DNA from: Oscillospiraceae bacterium
Lineage (GTDB): Bacteria; Bacillota; Clostridia; Oscillospirales; Oscillospiraceae
Length of the DNA stretch: 64,000 nucleotides
NCBI GenBank assembly: GCA_020025545.1
Contig: JAHHRX010000009.1
Span: forward strand, 1 to 64,000
Reading direction: 5' to 3'
Shown here in pieces: positions 25,889 to 34,707 of the stretch. Both the position numbers and the translations under genes were made by a program. Under the pieces are notes generated by a model. It worked only from the letters and a program-made list of their open reading frames with translations, did not search any database and was not told the DNA's origin. Each line of letters starts with the position of its first letter. Position 1 is the first letter of the stretch.

Positions 25889-26359
25889 ATGATTGATAGT
25901 TATATACAGCCCAAAGAAATTGTAATCGATTCCACACTTTCTCTCGTGAAATACTATCCGAACTATAAAAGAAGCTTTCCTTGGTATCAGGATCTGGAAG
26001 TGTGTAAACAGGTGGACAACCGGGACAGTCCTTATGATCTGAAGCTACTCAGCCAAATGTACCGATATTTGTCAAGAGCGGGCGAATGTTATTATATCAA
26101 ATTCCGTGAAAATGGAAGAAGCCGCCTGATTGGAGACATTACCCTGTATAACGGTGAAATCGCCATTGTGATCTGTAAGGAATATCAGAATCGTCATCTT
26201 GGCAGGAAGTCCGTGGAAGCTCTCATAAAGCGGGCCAAACAGGTTGGCTGGACTAAGGTAGATGCAGAGATTTATTCTTTCAACAAGCAGAGCCAGAAAA
26301 TGTTTCTATCTGTTGGTTTTCAGCAAATTGCATCTGAGAGATATCGGATCACATTATAA
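25889..26359 (+). CDS. GNAT-family N-acetyltransferase
   Basis: A 156-residue acetyl-CoA-dependent transferase. The acetyl-CoA loop is visible as VICKEYQNRHLGRKSVEALIKRA, with the C-terminal NKQSQKMFLSVGFQ typical of RimJ/RimL-like members; the substrate is unknown. Start MIDSYIQPKEIV follows AAAGGAG; the longer frame from 25799 is leader. Codon use is more AT-rich than surE. The 220 bases between surE and this gene show no credible gene; a 92-codon minus-strand frame there runs into the GNAT start and lacks a ribosome site. Confidence 0.85.
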   Translation: MIDSYIQPKEIVIDSTLSLVKYYPNYKRSFPWYQDLEVCKQVDNRDSPYDLKLLSQMYRYLSRAGECYYIKFRENGRSRLIGDITLYNGEIAIVICKEYQNRHLGRKSVEALIKRAKQVGWTKVDAEIYSFNKQSQKMFLSVGFQQIASERYRITL

Positions 26360-26408
26360 CAAATGAAAAGTGCTAAATAAATTCGGATAAATCTAGCTGT
26401 TTATAAAG

Positions 26409-26444
26409 AAAATGGAGTGTATCTAACTGGATGCACTCCATTTT
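26409..26444 (+). terminator. Terminator of the GNAT gene
   Basis: AAAATGGAGTG (26409-26419) pairs with CACTCCATTTT (26434-26444), followed by GCTTTT. Confidence 0.85.
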
Positions 26445-26536
26445 GCTTTTGGATATTCTAAAACGATCCGCATGGGGTATGCCCTTTTTGCAGTACGCCT
26501 TTTGTTTGTTCCGCACAGGACATAAGCAGCCGAAAA

Positions 26537-26564
26537 AAGGGCCACACCAATTGGTGTGGCCCTT
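26537..26564 (-). terminator. Terminator of the ABC importer/nuclease operon
   Basis: A perfect 28-bp palindrome with arm AAGGGCCACACCAA. On the minus strand it is followed by TTTTTT, 35 bases past the last gene of the operon. Confidence 0.92.
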
Positions 26565-26598
26565 CTGACCGGATTTCGGTGGGAATTCGTTTTAAGAG

Positions 26599-27822
26599 TT
26601 AAGCGTAGAACTCACAGACGAAAGCCTTGTCTGCATAGGAAGCAGAGATAGTGGTGAATTCTTTGTCGGATCTGGTACCGAAGCAGTATACCTTATCGTT
26701 GACGGAAGTAACCAGCGTCTTGCAGGCATCGTCCCAGGTAAATACGGTTTCTGCCTCGCCAATCAGAGCATTCACGTGCATATTACCGTCATTGCCCTTG
26801 GTTTCAGCAATGCCCAGGTACTTCTTGGTATTGCCGTCCTTGATATACAGCTTGAAACCACCATCGGCTGCCTCTACAAAGACATCAGCAGCTTCAGCGG
26901 AATTTTCGGTGGTGCCCAGATACCAGTCTCTCTCTGCATCGGGCTTGCCGGTGAAGAACAGGATCTTACCCAAGTTACTCTGAGTCATGGCCATCTTGTA
27001 GGACTTGCCAGCCTCGGGCTTGCCCTGAACCTTCAGAGAAGCGCTGGGGGCCTCGTTGCCGGAACCATTGTCAGCGTTGTTGCTGCCGGTGCCTTCCTTT
27101 GCAAGGAGCTGGCACTTTGCGTCGAACTCGATGGTGCCGTTGTAGTTCTTGAGGATGCCTTCAACGGTGATTACATCACCCTCAGCCAGCTTGTCCACGC
27201 CGTCGCCGGCCAGACGGAAGCACTGGATGGGCATATCAGCCAGATCGCCGATCTGAATGGTAACCGTTACATTTTTGTACTGCTCGCTGTAAGGAGTGTC
27301 GATGCTGATGATCTTACCGGTCAGCTTCTTGGGGTCATCCAGCTGCATGCCTGCTTCAAGCTTGTAAGCTGCCTTAACGATATCCTCATTGCTGTCACCG
27401 ACAATGACAGCAGCGGGGATGCGGTTTGTCAGAGAGAAGCCGGCGGTCTTGCCGTCTGCATCCTTGACGGTTGCAGTCAGCTTGTACTGAACCTCTTCGG
27501 CGGGCTTTGCGTTGACGATCTGGACGGGGATCATGTTATCCTTGGCTTCGCCAAGCTTAACAGCTTCCTTATCGCCGGCGGTAACCTCGATGGTCCACTC
27601 TACGGGGAACACGGTCTCGCCAATTTTTACAGTGGCCAGAACTTCGTAGTCCTTAGCGGTGATCTTTCCGTCGTTCTTTCTGTACATATCAAAAAGATAT
27701 GCCTTAGCGGACTCCAGCTGGGAAGCCTTGGGAGCTTCGGTGGGCTTAGTGTCACCGGCACAGCCGGCAAACAGTGCCAGACTCATTGCCAGCAAAAGTG
27801 TAATTGCAATAAACTTTTTCAT
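26599..27822 (-). CDS. Lipoprotein with an OB-fold segment, unknown function
   Basis: A 407-residue protein with a lipoprotein signal (FIAITLLLAMSLALFAGC). Residues about 45-130 look like a beta-sandwich repeat. Residues about 165-245 resemble an OB-fold of the secreted nuclease-associated type (KLTGKIISIDTPYSEQ ... DVITVEGILKNYNGTIEF). The C-terminal 150 residues (SYKMAMTQSNLGKILFFTGK, then WYLGTTENSAEAADVFVE) form a further repeat-rich domain I do not recognise. It is the last gene of the operon, 23 bases after the SNase lipoprotein. Inferred role: an outer-face accessory that binds the same ligand as the nuclease or the importer. Confidence 0.75.
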   Translation of the reverse strand: MKKFIAITLLLAMSLALFAGCAGDTKPTEAPKASQLESAKAYLFDMYRKNDGKITAKDYEVLATVKIGETVFPVEWTIEVTAGDKEAVKLGEAKDNMIPVQIVNAKPAEEVQYKLTATVKDADGKTAGFSLTNRIPAAVIVGDSNEDIVKAAYKLEAGMQLDDPKKLTGKIISIDTPYSEQYKNVTVTIQIGDLADMPIQCFRLAGDGVDKLAEGDVITVEGILKNYNGTIEFDAKCQLLAKEGTGSNNADNGSGNEAPSASLKVQGKPEAGKSYKMAMTQSNLGKILFFTGKPDAERDWYLGTTENSAEAADVFVEAADGGFKLYIKDGNTKKYLGIAETKGNDGNMHVNALIGEAETVFTWDDACKTLVTSVNDKVYCFGTRSDKEFTTISASYADKAFVCEFYA

Positions 27823-27845
27823 GTTTGACTCCTTGTTACATTCAA

Positions 27846-29201
27846 TTAGTGAACGGTAATATACTCTTCGGAGAAAACTTTGATTTGGTATTCGCCGTCA
27901 AAGGAATCTACAATTCCCTTGACATCGATGGTCTTATCTTTGTAGGCATCGGCGGTAATCAGATTACCGTCGGCATCCAGCAAAACAGCGGTGCGGATGA
28001 CGATCTTGGTGCCGTCCTCGCTTTCGCAGGTCAGCGTCATTGCACCCTTGTTCTTGCTGTCTTCCTTGCTGGTGGTGAAGATATCCTTAACCTTAAGATT
28101 CTTCATTTCCACAGAAGTGCCCATAGCCAGTTCGGCATACTGAAATGTCTTGGTGCCGTCAGAGGTTTCCACTTCTACGGAGCTTTCGGCAAAAGTCTTG
28201 GGGTCAGTCAGCTGGAAGGGGGCCTTGTGGCCGTCGCTCAGCTTCTGAATGTTGCCGGGATCATCGGGCTTCATCTGACGGTAGCTCACATCGGAAATCT
28301 GATAAGAGCCGCCGCCTTCCCAGTACTGGCAGGAACCCACAATACGGACTTCGTTGCCTACGCTGAGGATTTCCATGCCCTTACCGGATAGATTGAATCC
28401 GTAGAACACATAAATACCGTAGGAGCGATTGGTTTCGGGATCCAGAGACTCCACATAAACGCCATTGTTGTAGTTCATGGTGACAATGCCGTTGAAGGCA
28501 ACCTTTTTGCCCTTGTAGGCTTCGATGTTGGTCTTCAGCTCCTTGAGGGTAAGCTCTTCGGCACCGCCGTAGTAGAATTCGGGATCCTTTTCGCCGGAAT
28601 GGACATTGAGCTTTTGCGCCTTGGCCTGTTCCAGTGCCTTCATGCAAACATCGCCGTAGCGGTTATTGCCGGAATTGGATGCAATGGCGAGGCCGTTCTG
28701 GAGAATTTCCAGATTCAGGTTCCGATAATCACCGGATTCGCTGGGCTTGTACCAAACCCACACCAGATAACGGGAGCCGGTAGAATCGGCGTTCCAGCTG
28801 TTATTATCGGATTCAATGATAATGGAAGTTGCGGTGGAAAGCTTTTCACGGGTAAAGTTAGAAGCTTTTTTGCCGTACTCTTCAATCTTGCCTGTGGATT
28901 CGGGTGTATTCACGGCCAGATATCTGGCCTTGAATACATCCGTTCCAATAAGGTCTTTGGGAACATTGAAATGAGTCGTGTCACCGTCCACAAAGGATTT
29001 TACGGTGACTTCCTGCTTGAGAGAATCCGAATTCATGTCCAGCTTCAGCTGGTCAACATAGTCAACGGTCTCCACTTTGGGAGGTTCGGTGCCATTGTCG
29101 GTAGGATTCGGATTCTGGGGAGCACATGCGGCAAATGAGCCGATAACCAAACAAAACAGAGCAATCCAGGCAACCGCCTTAAAAGATGCTTTGTTTGTCA
29201 T
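27846..29201 (-). CDS. Staphylococcal-nuclease-domain lipoprotein with a C-terminal OB-like region
   Basis: A 451-residue lipoprotein (AWIALFCLVIGSFAAC). Residues about 60-200 are a thermonuclease (SNase) domain: VKSFVDGDTTHFNV, ARYLAVNTPESTGKIEEYG with the catalytic Arg and Glu, and GSRYLVWVWYKP with the second Arg region, then LNLEILQNGLAIA. Two later segments (KGKKVAFNGIVTMNYNNGVYV; KDKTIDVKGIVDSFDGEYQIK) look like OB-fold modules. The likely role is cleavage of extracellular DNA or RNA at the cell surface. The gene ends within the operon, 2 bases after the solute-binding protein gene, which ties the nuclease to the importer. Confidence 0.85.
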   Translation of the reverse strand: MTNKASFKAVAWIALFCLVIGSFAACAPQNPNPTDNGTEPPKVETVDYVDQLKLDMNSDSLKQEVTVKSFVDGDTTHFNVPKDLIGTDVFKARYLAVNTPESTGKIEEYGKKASNFTREKLSTATSIIIESDNNSWNADSTGSRYLVWVWYKPSESGDYRNLNLEILQNGLAIASNSGNNRYGDVCMKALEQAKAQKLNVHSGEKDPEFYYGGAEELTLKELKTNIEAYKGKKVAFNGIVTMNYNNGVYVESLDPETNRSYGIYVFYGFNLSGKGMEILSVGNEVRIVGSCQYWEGGGSYQISDVSYRQMKPDDPGNIQKLSDGHKAPFQLTDPKTFAESSVEVETSDGTKTFQYAELAMGTSVEMKNLKVKDIFTTSKEDSKNKGAMTLTCESEDGTKIVIRTAVLLDADGNLITADAYKDKTIDVKGIVDSFDGEYQIKVFSEEYITVH

Positions 29202-29203
29202 GA

Positions 29204-30646
29204 TTATCCCTGATACTCACATTCCTGAATAGCGTTCTGGAAGAGCTTTTCGATCATCTGATCCAGATCGCCGCCATATTTTGCTACATCTTCGGTCATG
29301 CACTTAGCCAGCAGAGCTTCTACCTGAGTACGAGCCACGGAGGAGCCGCTGAATGCGGGGGAGGTGTAGTAAGCGTTCTGCTGCTCCAGAGCAACCTTCT
29401 GGCTCAGAGCGGTGATGTTGTCGCCGCCGTTGGAATTCTTAAGGAATTCAGCGTAAGCGGGGATCTTCTCCACGGACTTGATAACGGGAGCGTAGCCGGA
29501 GGTCATGGAGAACTCGGCCTGGAACTCAGCGTTGGTGGTGAAGAACTTTGCGAACAGCCAGGAAGCGATGACTTCCTGAGGATTGGACTTGTTGAAGATG
29601 CAGAGGCTGGGGCCCTGAGAAATGACCTTGGGCTTTTCAGGGTTAGCCTGGGGGATGCTGGCGATACCAACTTCGAAACGGTACTGACCGTTGGTATCCT
29701 TGGTGGGACGCTGATGGTTTGCACCACCGGTGGAGCCGATGGACATATAGCTGGTAGGAGCATCGGGCTTTTCGTTGGTGAACAGACCGGATGTGTAGCT
29801 GCCGTAGATCTGCTTGGTGGTCAGATAGCCCTTCTTGTACCAGTCAACGAATCTCTTGGAGAACGCACGGTTTTCAGGAGTGTTGAACAGGTAGTGGTCG
29901 CCGGTGGCGCTGGTGTAAGGAGTACCCAGCTGCTCACACATGGTGATGAAGAGGTTGCCCTCGCTGTCGATGCCCAGAGGAATGGACTTGGGGTCGATTT
30001 CCTTGATCTTCTGGCAGAGTGCTTCCATCTCGTCCCAAGTGGTGGGAACCTTCAGGTCATGCTCGTCAAAGAAGGTCTTGTTGTAGTACAGAACTTCGGT
30101 GGACTTGGAGAAGGGGAGAGAATACATCAGGCCGTCGCCGAAGGTCTTGCCTTCTTCGTAGTAGCCGGGGATGAAGTCTGCCTTCTGCTCGTCGGTCAGG
30201 CCCAGAATCTCGGTGGTGCCGTCAGCACGCTTGACTTCGACCTTGCTGTCGATCAGGGAGTCCAGAGTAGCGACAGCGCCGGCCAGATTGTAGGAGGCAA
30301 TGTGGTCGGGGTAGCAGTAAGCGATGTTGGGCTGGTTGCCAACAGGGATCTGCTTGCTGATCTGGTCACGAACATCGTCGTAGCTGCCAACAGACTCATG
30401 CTTAACAGTGATGTTGGGGTAGAGCTTGTTGAACTCGGGAATGTAAAGGTCCAGCTTTTCCTTCAGGTTCGCACCCATGGTGTGGTAGAAGGTAATGGTG
30501 ACTTCGCTTCCATCATAGCCACTCTCGGGAACGACAAAGTTACCCTGAGCGCCTCCCTGAGGCTTGGCATCGTTGCAGCCGGCCAGCATGCCGATGCTCA
30601 GAACCATGGCTACCAGCAAAATGCCGGCGATGATTTTCTTTTTCAT
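29204..30646 (-). CDS. ABC transporter solute-binding lipoprotein (family 1)
   Basis: A 480-residue lipoprotein (LLVAMVLSIGMLAGC). The mature part is a cluster-B periplasmic-type binding protein: VTITFYHTMGANLKEKLDLY, FNKLYPNITVKHESVGSYDD, LMYSLPFSKSTEVLYYNKTFF, VPTTWDEMEALCQKIKEID. The opening resembles UgpB/MsmE types that bind glycerol-phosphate or oligosaccharides. The ligand cannot be read from sequence. It lies between the second permease and the nuclease lipoprotein; a 9-bp-stem hairpin in the 80-base gap upstream could raise its message level over the permeases. Confidence 0.9.
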   Translation of the reverse strand: MKKKIIAGILLVAMVLSIGMLAGCNDAKPQGGAQGNFVVPESGYDGSEVTITFYHTMGANLKEKLDLYIPEFNKLYPNITVKHESVGSYDDVRDQISKQIPVGNQPNIAYCYPDHIASYNLAGAVATLDSLIDSKVEVKRADGTTEILGLTDEQKADFIPGYYEEGKTFGDGLMYSLPFSKSTEVLYYNKTFFDEHDLKVPTTWDEMEALCQKIKEIDPKSIPLGIDSEGNLFITMCEQLGTPYTSATGDHYLFNTPENRAFSKRFVDWYKKGYLTTKQIYGSYTSGLFTNEKPDAPTSYMSIGSTGGANHQRPTKDTNGQYRFEVGIASIPQANPEKPKVISQGPSLCIFNKSNPQEVIASWLFAKFFTTNAEFQAEFSMTSGYAPVIKSVEKIPAYAEFLKNSNGGDNITALSQKVALEQQNAYYTSPAFSGSSVARTQVEALLAKCMTEDVAKYGGDLDQMIEKLFQNAIQECEYQG

Positions 30647-30699
30647 AAATGTAATTTCCTTCCTTTCTTATGCTGATGTGGATGAAATATAGTCAATGG

Positions 30700-30721
30700 C
30701 TGTGGGGCAGATGCCCCACAG
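30700..30721 (-). other. Intercistronic hairpin ahead of the binding-protein gene
   Basis: CTGTGGGGC, loop AGAT, GCCCCACAG, with no U-tract. Such hairpins between permease and binding-protein genes usually protect the downstream message from decay. Confidence 0.6.
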
Positions 30722-30726
30722 ACCAG

Positions 30727-31617
30727 TTAACCCTTGATACCGCTGCGGCTGACACCCTGCATAATATACTTACGCAGGAAGACAAACACCAGGAACAACG
30801 GGAAAGACACGATGGCAACAGCAGCCATCTGCACAGGGATATTCACATCTCCGCTGGTGTCGGTAAAGGCATTGCGAAGACCATTGGTGATCATCTGGTG
30901 GGCAGGATCGTTTGCAACCAGCCGGGGCCAGATGTAGGAGTTCCATGAGCCCATCATCTTGAGGATGGTGATGGAGATAATCGTGGGCAGGGCCAGAGGA
31001 ATCATGACTTTCCACAGATACTTAATATCGCTGGTACCGTCAACCTTAGCTGCCAGGTACAGCTCGTTGGGAATCTGCAGGAAGTTCTGCCGGAGCAGAT
31101 AGATATAGAATACGCTGACCAGGAACGGAACGATCAGAACGGTGAAGGAGTTGAGCCATCCCAGATGTGTGACAGTTGCATAGTTGGTGATGGTGAACAG
31201 TTCGCCGGGGATCATCATGGTAGCAAGCAGGGCTGCAAACAAAGTATCTTTGCCCTTGAATTCAAGCCGTGCAAATGCAAATGCGGACAGAACGGTGATA
31301 ACAACACTGAGAAGTGTGGAAACAACGCCGACATACAGGGTGTTCAGGAAAAGTCTGTCCAGACTTGCCGCAGTAAAGGCTTCGGCATAGTTACTGAACA
31401 TGACGTTGCGAGGCCACAGGGTGGGAACGCTCAAACGGTACTCCTCAAGTGTTTTCAGGGAGGAAATGACCATCCAGTAGAAGGGAAACAGTATGATCAC
31501 GGCCATTAAAATCAGAAAAGCGTAGGTAAAGAATTTCACAACGGATTTGCTGATTTTTGCCTGCAGGGTTACCTGCTGCATGTTTTTCGCATGCATGGTT
31601 TTGATATTTTCACTCAT
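30727..31617 (-). CDS. Carbohydrate-type ABC permease (MalG/UgpE family)
   Basis: A 296-residue inner-membrane protein with about six helices (first: FTYAFLILMAVIILFPFYWM). The EAA loop that docks to the ATPase reads YLAAKVDGTSDIKYLWKVMI. It pairs with the MalF-like gene immediately upstream (14-base gap). Confidence 0.92.
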   Translation of the reverse strand: MSENIKTMHAKNMQQVTLQAKISKSVVKFFTYAFLILMAVIILFPFYWMVISSLKTLEEYRLSVPTLWPRNVMFSNYAEAFTAASLDRLFLNTLYVGVVSTLLSVVITVLSAFAFARLEFKGKDTLFAALLATMMIPGELFTITNYATVTHLGWLNSFTVLIVPFLVSVFYIYLLRQNFLQIPNELYLAAKVDGTSDIKYLWKVMIPLALPTIISITILKMMGSWNSYIWPRLVANDPAHQMITNGLRNAFTDTSGDVNIPVQMAAVAIVSFPLFLVFVFLRKYIMQGVSRSGIKG

Positions 31618-31631
31618 AAACAGGCACCTCC

Positions 31632-32576
31632 TTAATAATGCACGCGCTTTTTGCTGACCTGCATATTAATCATGGTAACCACAAAGATGATACCGAACAG
31701 GATCAGAGCAGCGGCGCTGGCGCGGCCCAGTTTATTGGTTTCCAGTGCTTTATAGATGAAGCCAACGATGGTGTTGAGCCGACCGGCGTCACCGGCAGGT
31801 CCCATGTTGTCGCCGAAAATGCCGACGATGCTGCTGTATTCCTTAAAACCACCAATAAAACCGGTGATGATAACATAAGCCAGCATTGGGGACAGCAGGG
31901 GGACGGTAATTTTTGCAAAAATTCTTCTGCGGCTGGTGCCGTCAACTTTAGCAGCATCGTAGTACTGCTTGTTGATGCTTTGCAGGCCGCCCAGCAGAAT
32001 GAGGATCTTGAAAGGCAGAGCGTTCCATACGATGTAGATGATCAGAACGGTCATGTTTGCCCAGTAGGTAGATCCTGCGTTGATCCAGTTGACAGGCTCA
32101 CCGCCAAACAGCTGAATCACATTGTTTACGATACCTGCGGTAACAATCAACTCGTTTTCGGTACCAAACAGGTTGCCGACGATGTTAAACATAGCGGCGA
32201 AAACCATGCCGATGGCGATGGAGTTGGTCACATAGGGCAGGAAGAAGATGGTCTGCAGAGTGCGCTGCAGAGGACGGATGGAGTTCAGAGCCACGGCAAT
32301 CACAAGAGCCAGGAATGTGGAAAGCGGAACGGTTGCCACACAGAGGATTGCGGTGGTTTTGAGGCAGTTAAGGAACTGGGGATAATTGATAACAGTGGCA
32401 AAGTTGGCAAAACCAACATCAAAATGTGCGCCGCTGACAGCAGTCATACCGTTGTAGTTTTCCAAAAGTGCCATGCGAACGGTGTTAATAATAGGCCAAA
32501 CCGTAAACACAAGCAATAAGACAATTGCAGGTGAAAGGTAAAGCCATGCCTTCCATTGCTGTTTACTGTCTACCAT
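31632..32576 (-). CDS. Carbohydrate-type ABC permease (MalF/UgpA family)
   Basis: A 314-residue inner-membrane permease, with about six helices starting WLYLSPAIVLLLVFTVWPII. The EAA motif reads YYDAAKVDGTSRRRIFAKITV. Its start lies 1 base from the stop of the upstream ATPase gene, so they are translated together. Confidence 0.92.
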   Translation of the reverse strand: MVDSKQQWKAWLYLSPAIVLLLVFTVWPIINTVRMALLENYNGMTAVSGAHFDVGFANFATVINYPQFLNCLKTTAILCVATVPLSTFLALVIAVALNSIRPLQRTLQTIFFLPYVTNSIAIGMVFAAMFNIVGNLFGTENELIVTAGIVNNVIQLFGGEPVNWINAGSTYWANMTVLIIYIVWNALPFKILILLGGLQSINKQYYDAAKVDGTSRRRIFAKITVPLLSPMLAYVIITGFIGGFKEYSSIVGIFGDNMGPAGDAGRLNTIVGFIYKALETNKLGRASAAALILFGIIFVVTMINMQVSKKRVHY

Positions 32577-32577
32577 A

Positions 32578-33681
32578 TTACTTCACCTCAAAATGAATCC
32601 GTTCTTCGGTTTGCTTATTAAAGATGAAGATCTTGTGGGGCTTGATCGCATAACGGACAGTTTCGGCGTTGGCATCCACCTTGTTGTCTGCATTGATAAT
32701 GGAGCGGATGATGGGATTGACGGATGCTTCGTTCTCGGAAACGATGCTCACATCACGACCCATGACCTCTACGCTGCGAAGATGGCAGTGGAAGGGGCCG
32801 TTCTCGTCCAGAATGAAGCCTTCGGGGCGGATACCGACAACAACTTCCTGATCGGCAACACCGGGTACATCCAGAACCGCGTCCTCACCGATATAGAGCT
32901 TGTTGCCCTTGACGGTACCGTTGAACACATTGATGGGGGGCGTACCCAGGAACTTGGCAACAAACAGGTTGGTAGGATCGTCGTAGACATCCTGAGGAGC
33001 ACCGATCTGCTGAATTACGCCCAGCTTCATAACAACGATAATATCGGAGATGCTCATGGCCTCTTCCTGATCGTGGGTAACGAAGACGGTAGTAATGCCG
33101 GTTGCCTTCTGAATACGGCGGATTTCCTCACGGGTCTGCAGTCTCAGACGGGCATCCAGGTTACTCAGAGGCTCGTCCAGAAGCAGGACACGGGGCATCT
33201 TGACCAGCGCACGGGCAATTGCAACACGCTGCTGCTGACCACCGGACAGTTCACTGGGCTTGCGGTCCATCAGACCGTCGATCTGCACCAGCTTTGCTGC
33301 GAGGTATGCCTTTTCCTGCATCTCTTCCTTGGTAAGCTTGTCGGCACCCTTCAGATTCTGCAGGGGGAAGAGAATGTTCTGCTTGACAGTCATGTGGGGA
33401 TACAGGGCGTAGTTCTGGAAAACCAGACCAACACCGCGTTTCTCGGTGGTCAGTTCAGTAACATCGTCATCGCCGAAGAAGATCTTACCGGCGGTAGGCT
33501 TTTGCAGGCCGCTGATCATGTACAGCGTGGTGCTCTTTCCGCAGCCGGAAGGTCCCAGAAGGCCAACCAGTTTGCCGTCGGGGATTGTGAAGTTGAAATC
33601 GTTTACTGCAACGACTTCTTCATCAGACTTCTTGTTACGGCTGGGGAAAATCTTTGTTAAATTCTGCAAAACAACTTTCAT
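32578..33681 (-). CDS. ABC importer ATPase (MsmK/UgpC/MalK type)
   Basis: A 367-residue ATPase. Walker A GPSGCGKST at about 43-51, Q-loop VFQNYALYPHMTV, signature LSGGQQQRVAIARAL, Walker B VLLLDEPLSNLDA, H-loop VFVTHDQEEA. The C-terminal regulatory OB domain of the MalK/UgpC class (VVGIRPEGFILDENG) is complete. A dedicated ATPase in the operon is notable because many Gram-positive bacteria share one MsmK among importers. Confidence 0.94.
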   Translation of the reverse strand: MKVVLQNLTKIFPSRNKKSDEEVVAVNDFNFTIPDGKLVGLLGPSGCGKSTTLYMISGLQKPTAGKIFFGDDDVTELTTEKRGVGLVFQNYALYPHMTVKQNILFPLQNLKGADKLTKEEMQEKAYLAAKLVQIDGLMDRKPSELSGGQQQRVAIARALVKMPRVLLLDEPLSNLDARLRLQTREEIRRIQKATGITTVFVTHDQEEAMSISDIIVVMKLGVIQQIGAPQDVYDDPTNLFVAKFLGTPPINVFNGTVKGNKLYIGEDAVLDVPGVADQEVVVGIRPEGFILDENGPFHCHLRSVEVMGRDVSIVSENEASVNPIIRSIINADNKVDANAETVRYAIKPHKIFIFNKQTEERIHFEVK

Positions 33682-33745
33682 ATAATTCCCTTTCCTATAT
33701 AAAAAATTTGTTTGACTGTGTCAGGCTGAGGATTGCAGCAGTTCC

Positions 33746-34519
33746 TTAATAATCCTGTTGGGTCACATCTTCTGCGTGCAGTCTCTTCTTGTACTCCACA
33801 AGTGCTGTATCGGTGTCGAAGATCATCTGGCTCGAAAAATCAACGGCAACCGTGCAGGAAATGATGTCGTGGATAAGGGTGTGATTGCGGGTGGCAAAGA
33901 AAAGAATAACCTGGATAAGCAGGATCAGCCCAATGAAAAAGGTTCCGATCACTCCCACAATACCGAAAAATGCGGTAATAAAGAGCAGAACAGGAATCAT
34001 GACTTCGATGGTGTACTTACCGAGGATGGTACGCACAAACATCATAAAGGGAGTGACTTTCACTCCGTCGGTGCGCATCAGTGCAACACCGAAAATCTTT
34101 TTGCCCAAGGTCTGGCCGTTGCCGATCCAGAGGGGAATGGCAAATTCCCAAATAACAAAACCCGCCAGGATACTCAGGGATGCAATGAGCAGGGTGAGGG
34201 AGATAACCATGGAATAGGCATGCATGGATTCCTGATCCTGACTCAGGGCTTTTTGAGCGTTTTCGATGGCAGCATTATGGGCTGCCTTTTCGGCTTCGGA
34301 AAGCTGCTCAAACTTCTGAGGGGTCATGTCGGGGTCAAGACCGAACTCGGTCGTATATTTGTCAACGGCAGCGCTATACTGCTGATAATAGCTGTCATAT
34401 TTCAGGGCGTAGGACATCAGGGCTGCCGCGCCTATAATAATGACAGAAAGTATAATAATATCGAAGAGAAATGCGGAAATCCGCTTAGACATACTCGCCT
34501 TTTGAATATCAAATTTCAT
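33746..34519 (-). CDS. RDD-family membrane protein
   Basis: A 257-residue polytopic protein opening with the RDD motif (SKRISAFLFDIIILSVIIIG), with a loop of about 70 residues between helices 1 and 2 and more helices after (MVISLTLLIASLSILAGFVIW; FITAFFGIVGVIGTFFIGLI). Some RDD proteins have been linked to ion exchange, but most have no assigned role. It is the first gene of the importer/nuclease transcription unit, 64 bases before the ATPase gene. A possible minus-strand promoter (TTGTCA 34601-34606 with TATAGT 34580-34585; short 15-base spacer) lies upstream. Confidence 0.82.
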   Translation of the reverse strand: MKFDIQKASMSKRISAFLFDIIILSVIIIGAAALMSYALKYDSYYQQYSAAVDKYTTEFGLDPDMTPQKFEQLSEAEKAAHNAAIENAQKALSQDQESMHAYSMVISLTLLIASLSILAGFVIWEFAIPLWIGNGQTLGKKIFGVALMRTDGVKVTPFMMFVRTILGKYTIEVMIPVLLFITAFFGIVGVIGTFFIGLILLIQVILFFATRNHTLIHDIISCTVAVDFSSQMIFDTDTALVEYKKRLHAEDVTQQDY

Positions 34520-34707
34520 GGGTCACAATCCTTCCAAAAGATGAAAAATAGGCATAATCAAAGACTACGCCAACCGCGCACTATACTATAGCACATTACT
34601 TGACAAAAATCCACATATTTTTGCAATTTTTTTAAAAATTTTTGTGTAAATAGAGCAGAAATCGCTGGATGATACATGGTTTCCTAAAAAATAATGGGAA
34701 CGAGATG

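Noticed and set aside
25659..25937. 92-codon minus-strand frame between surE and the GNAT gene
   Set aside because: Overlaps the GNAT start and its ribosome site, no ribosome site of its own, no recognised family.
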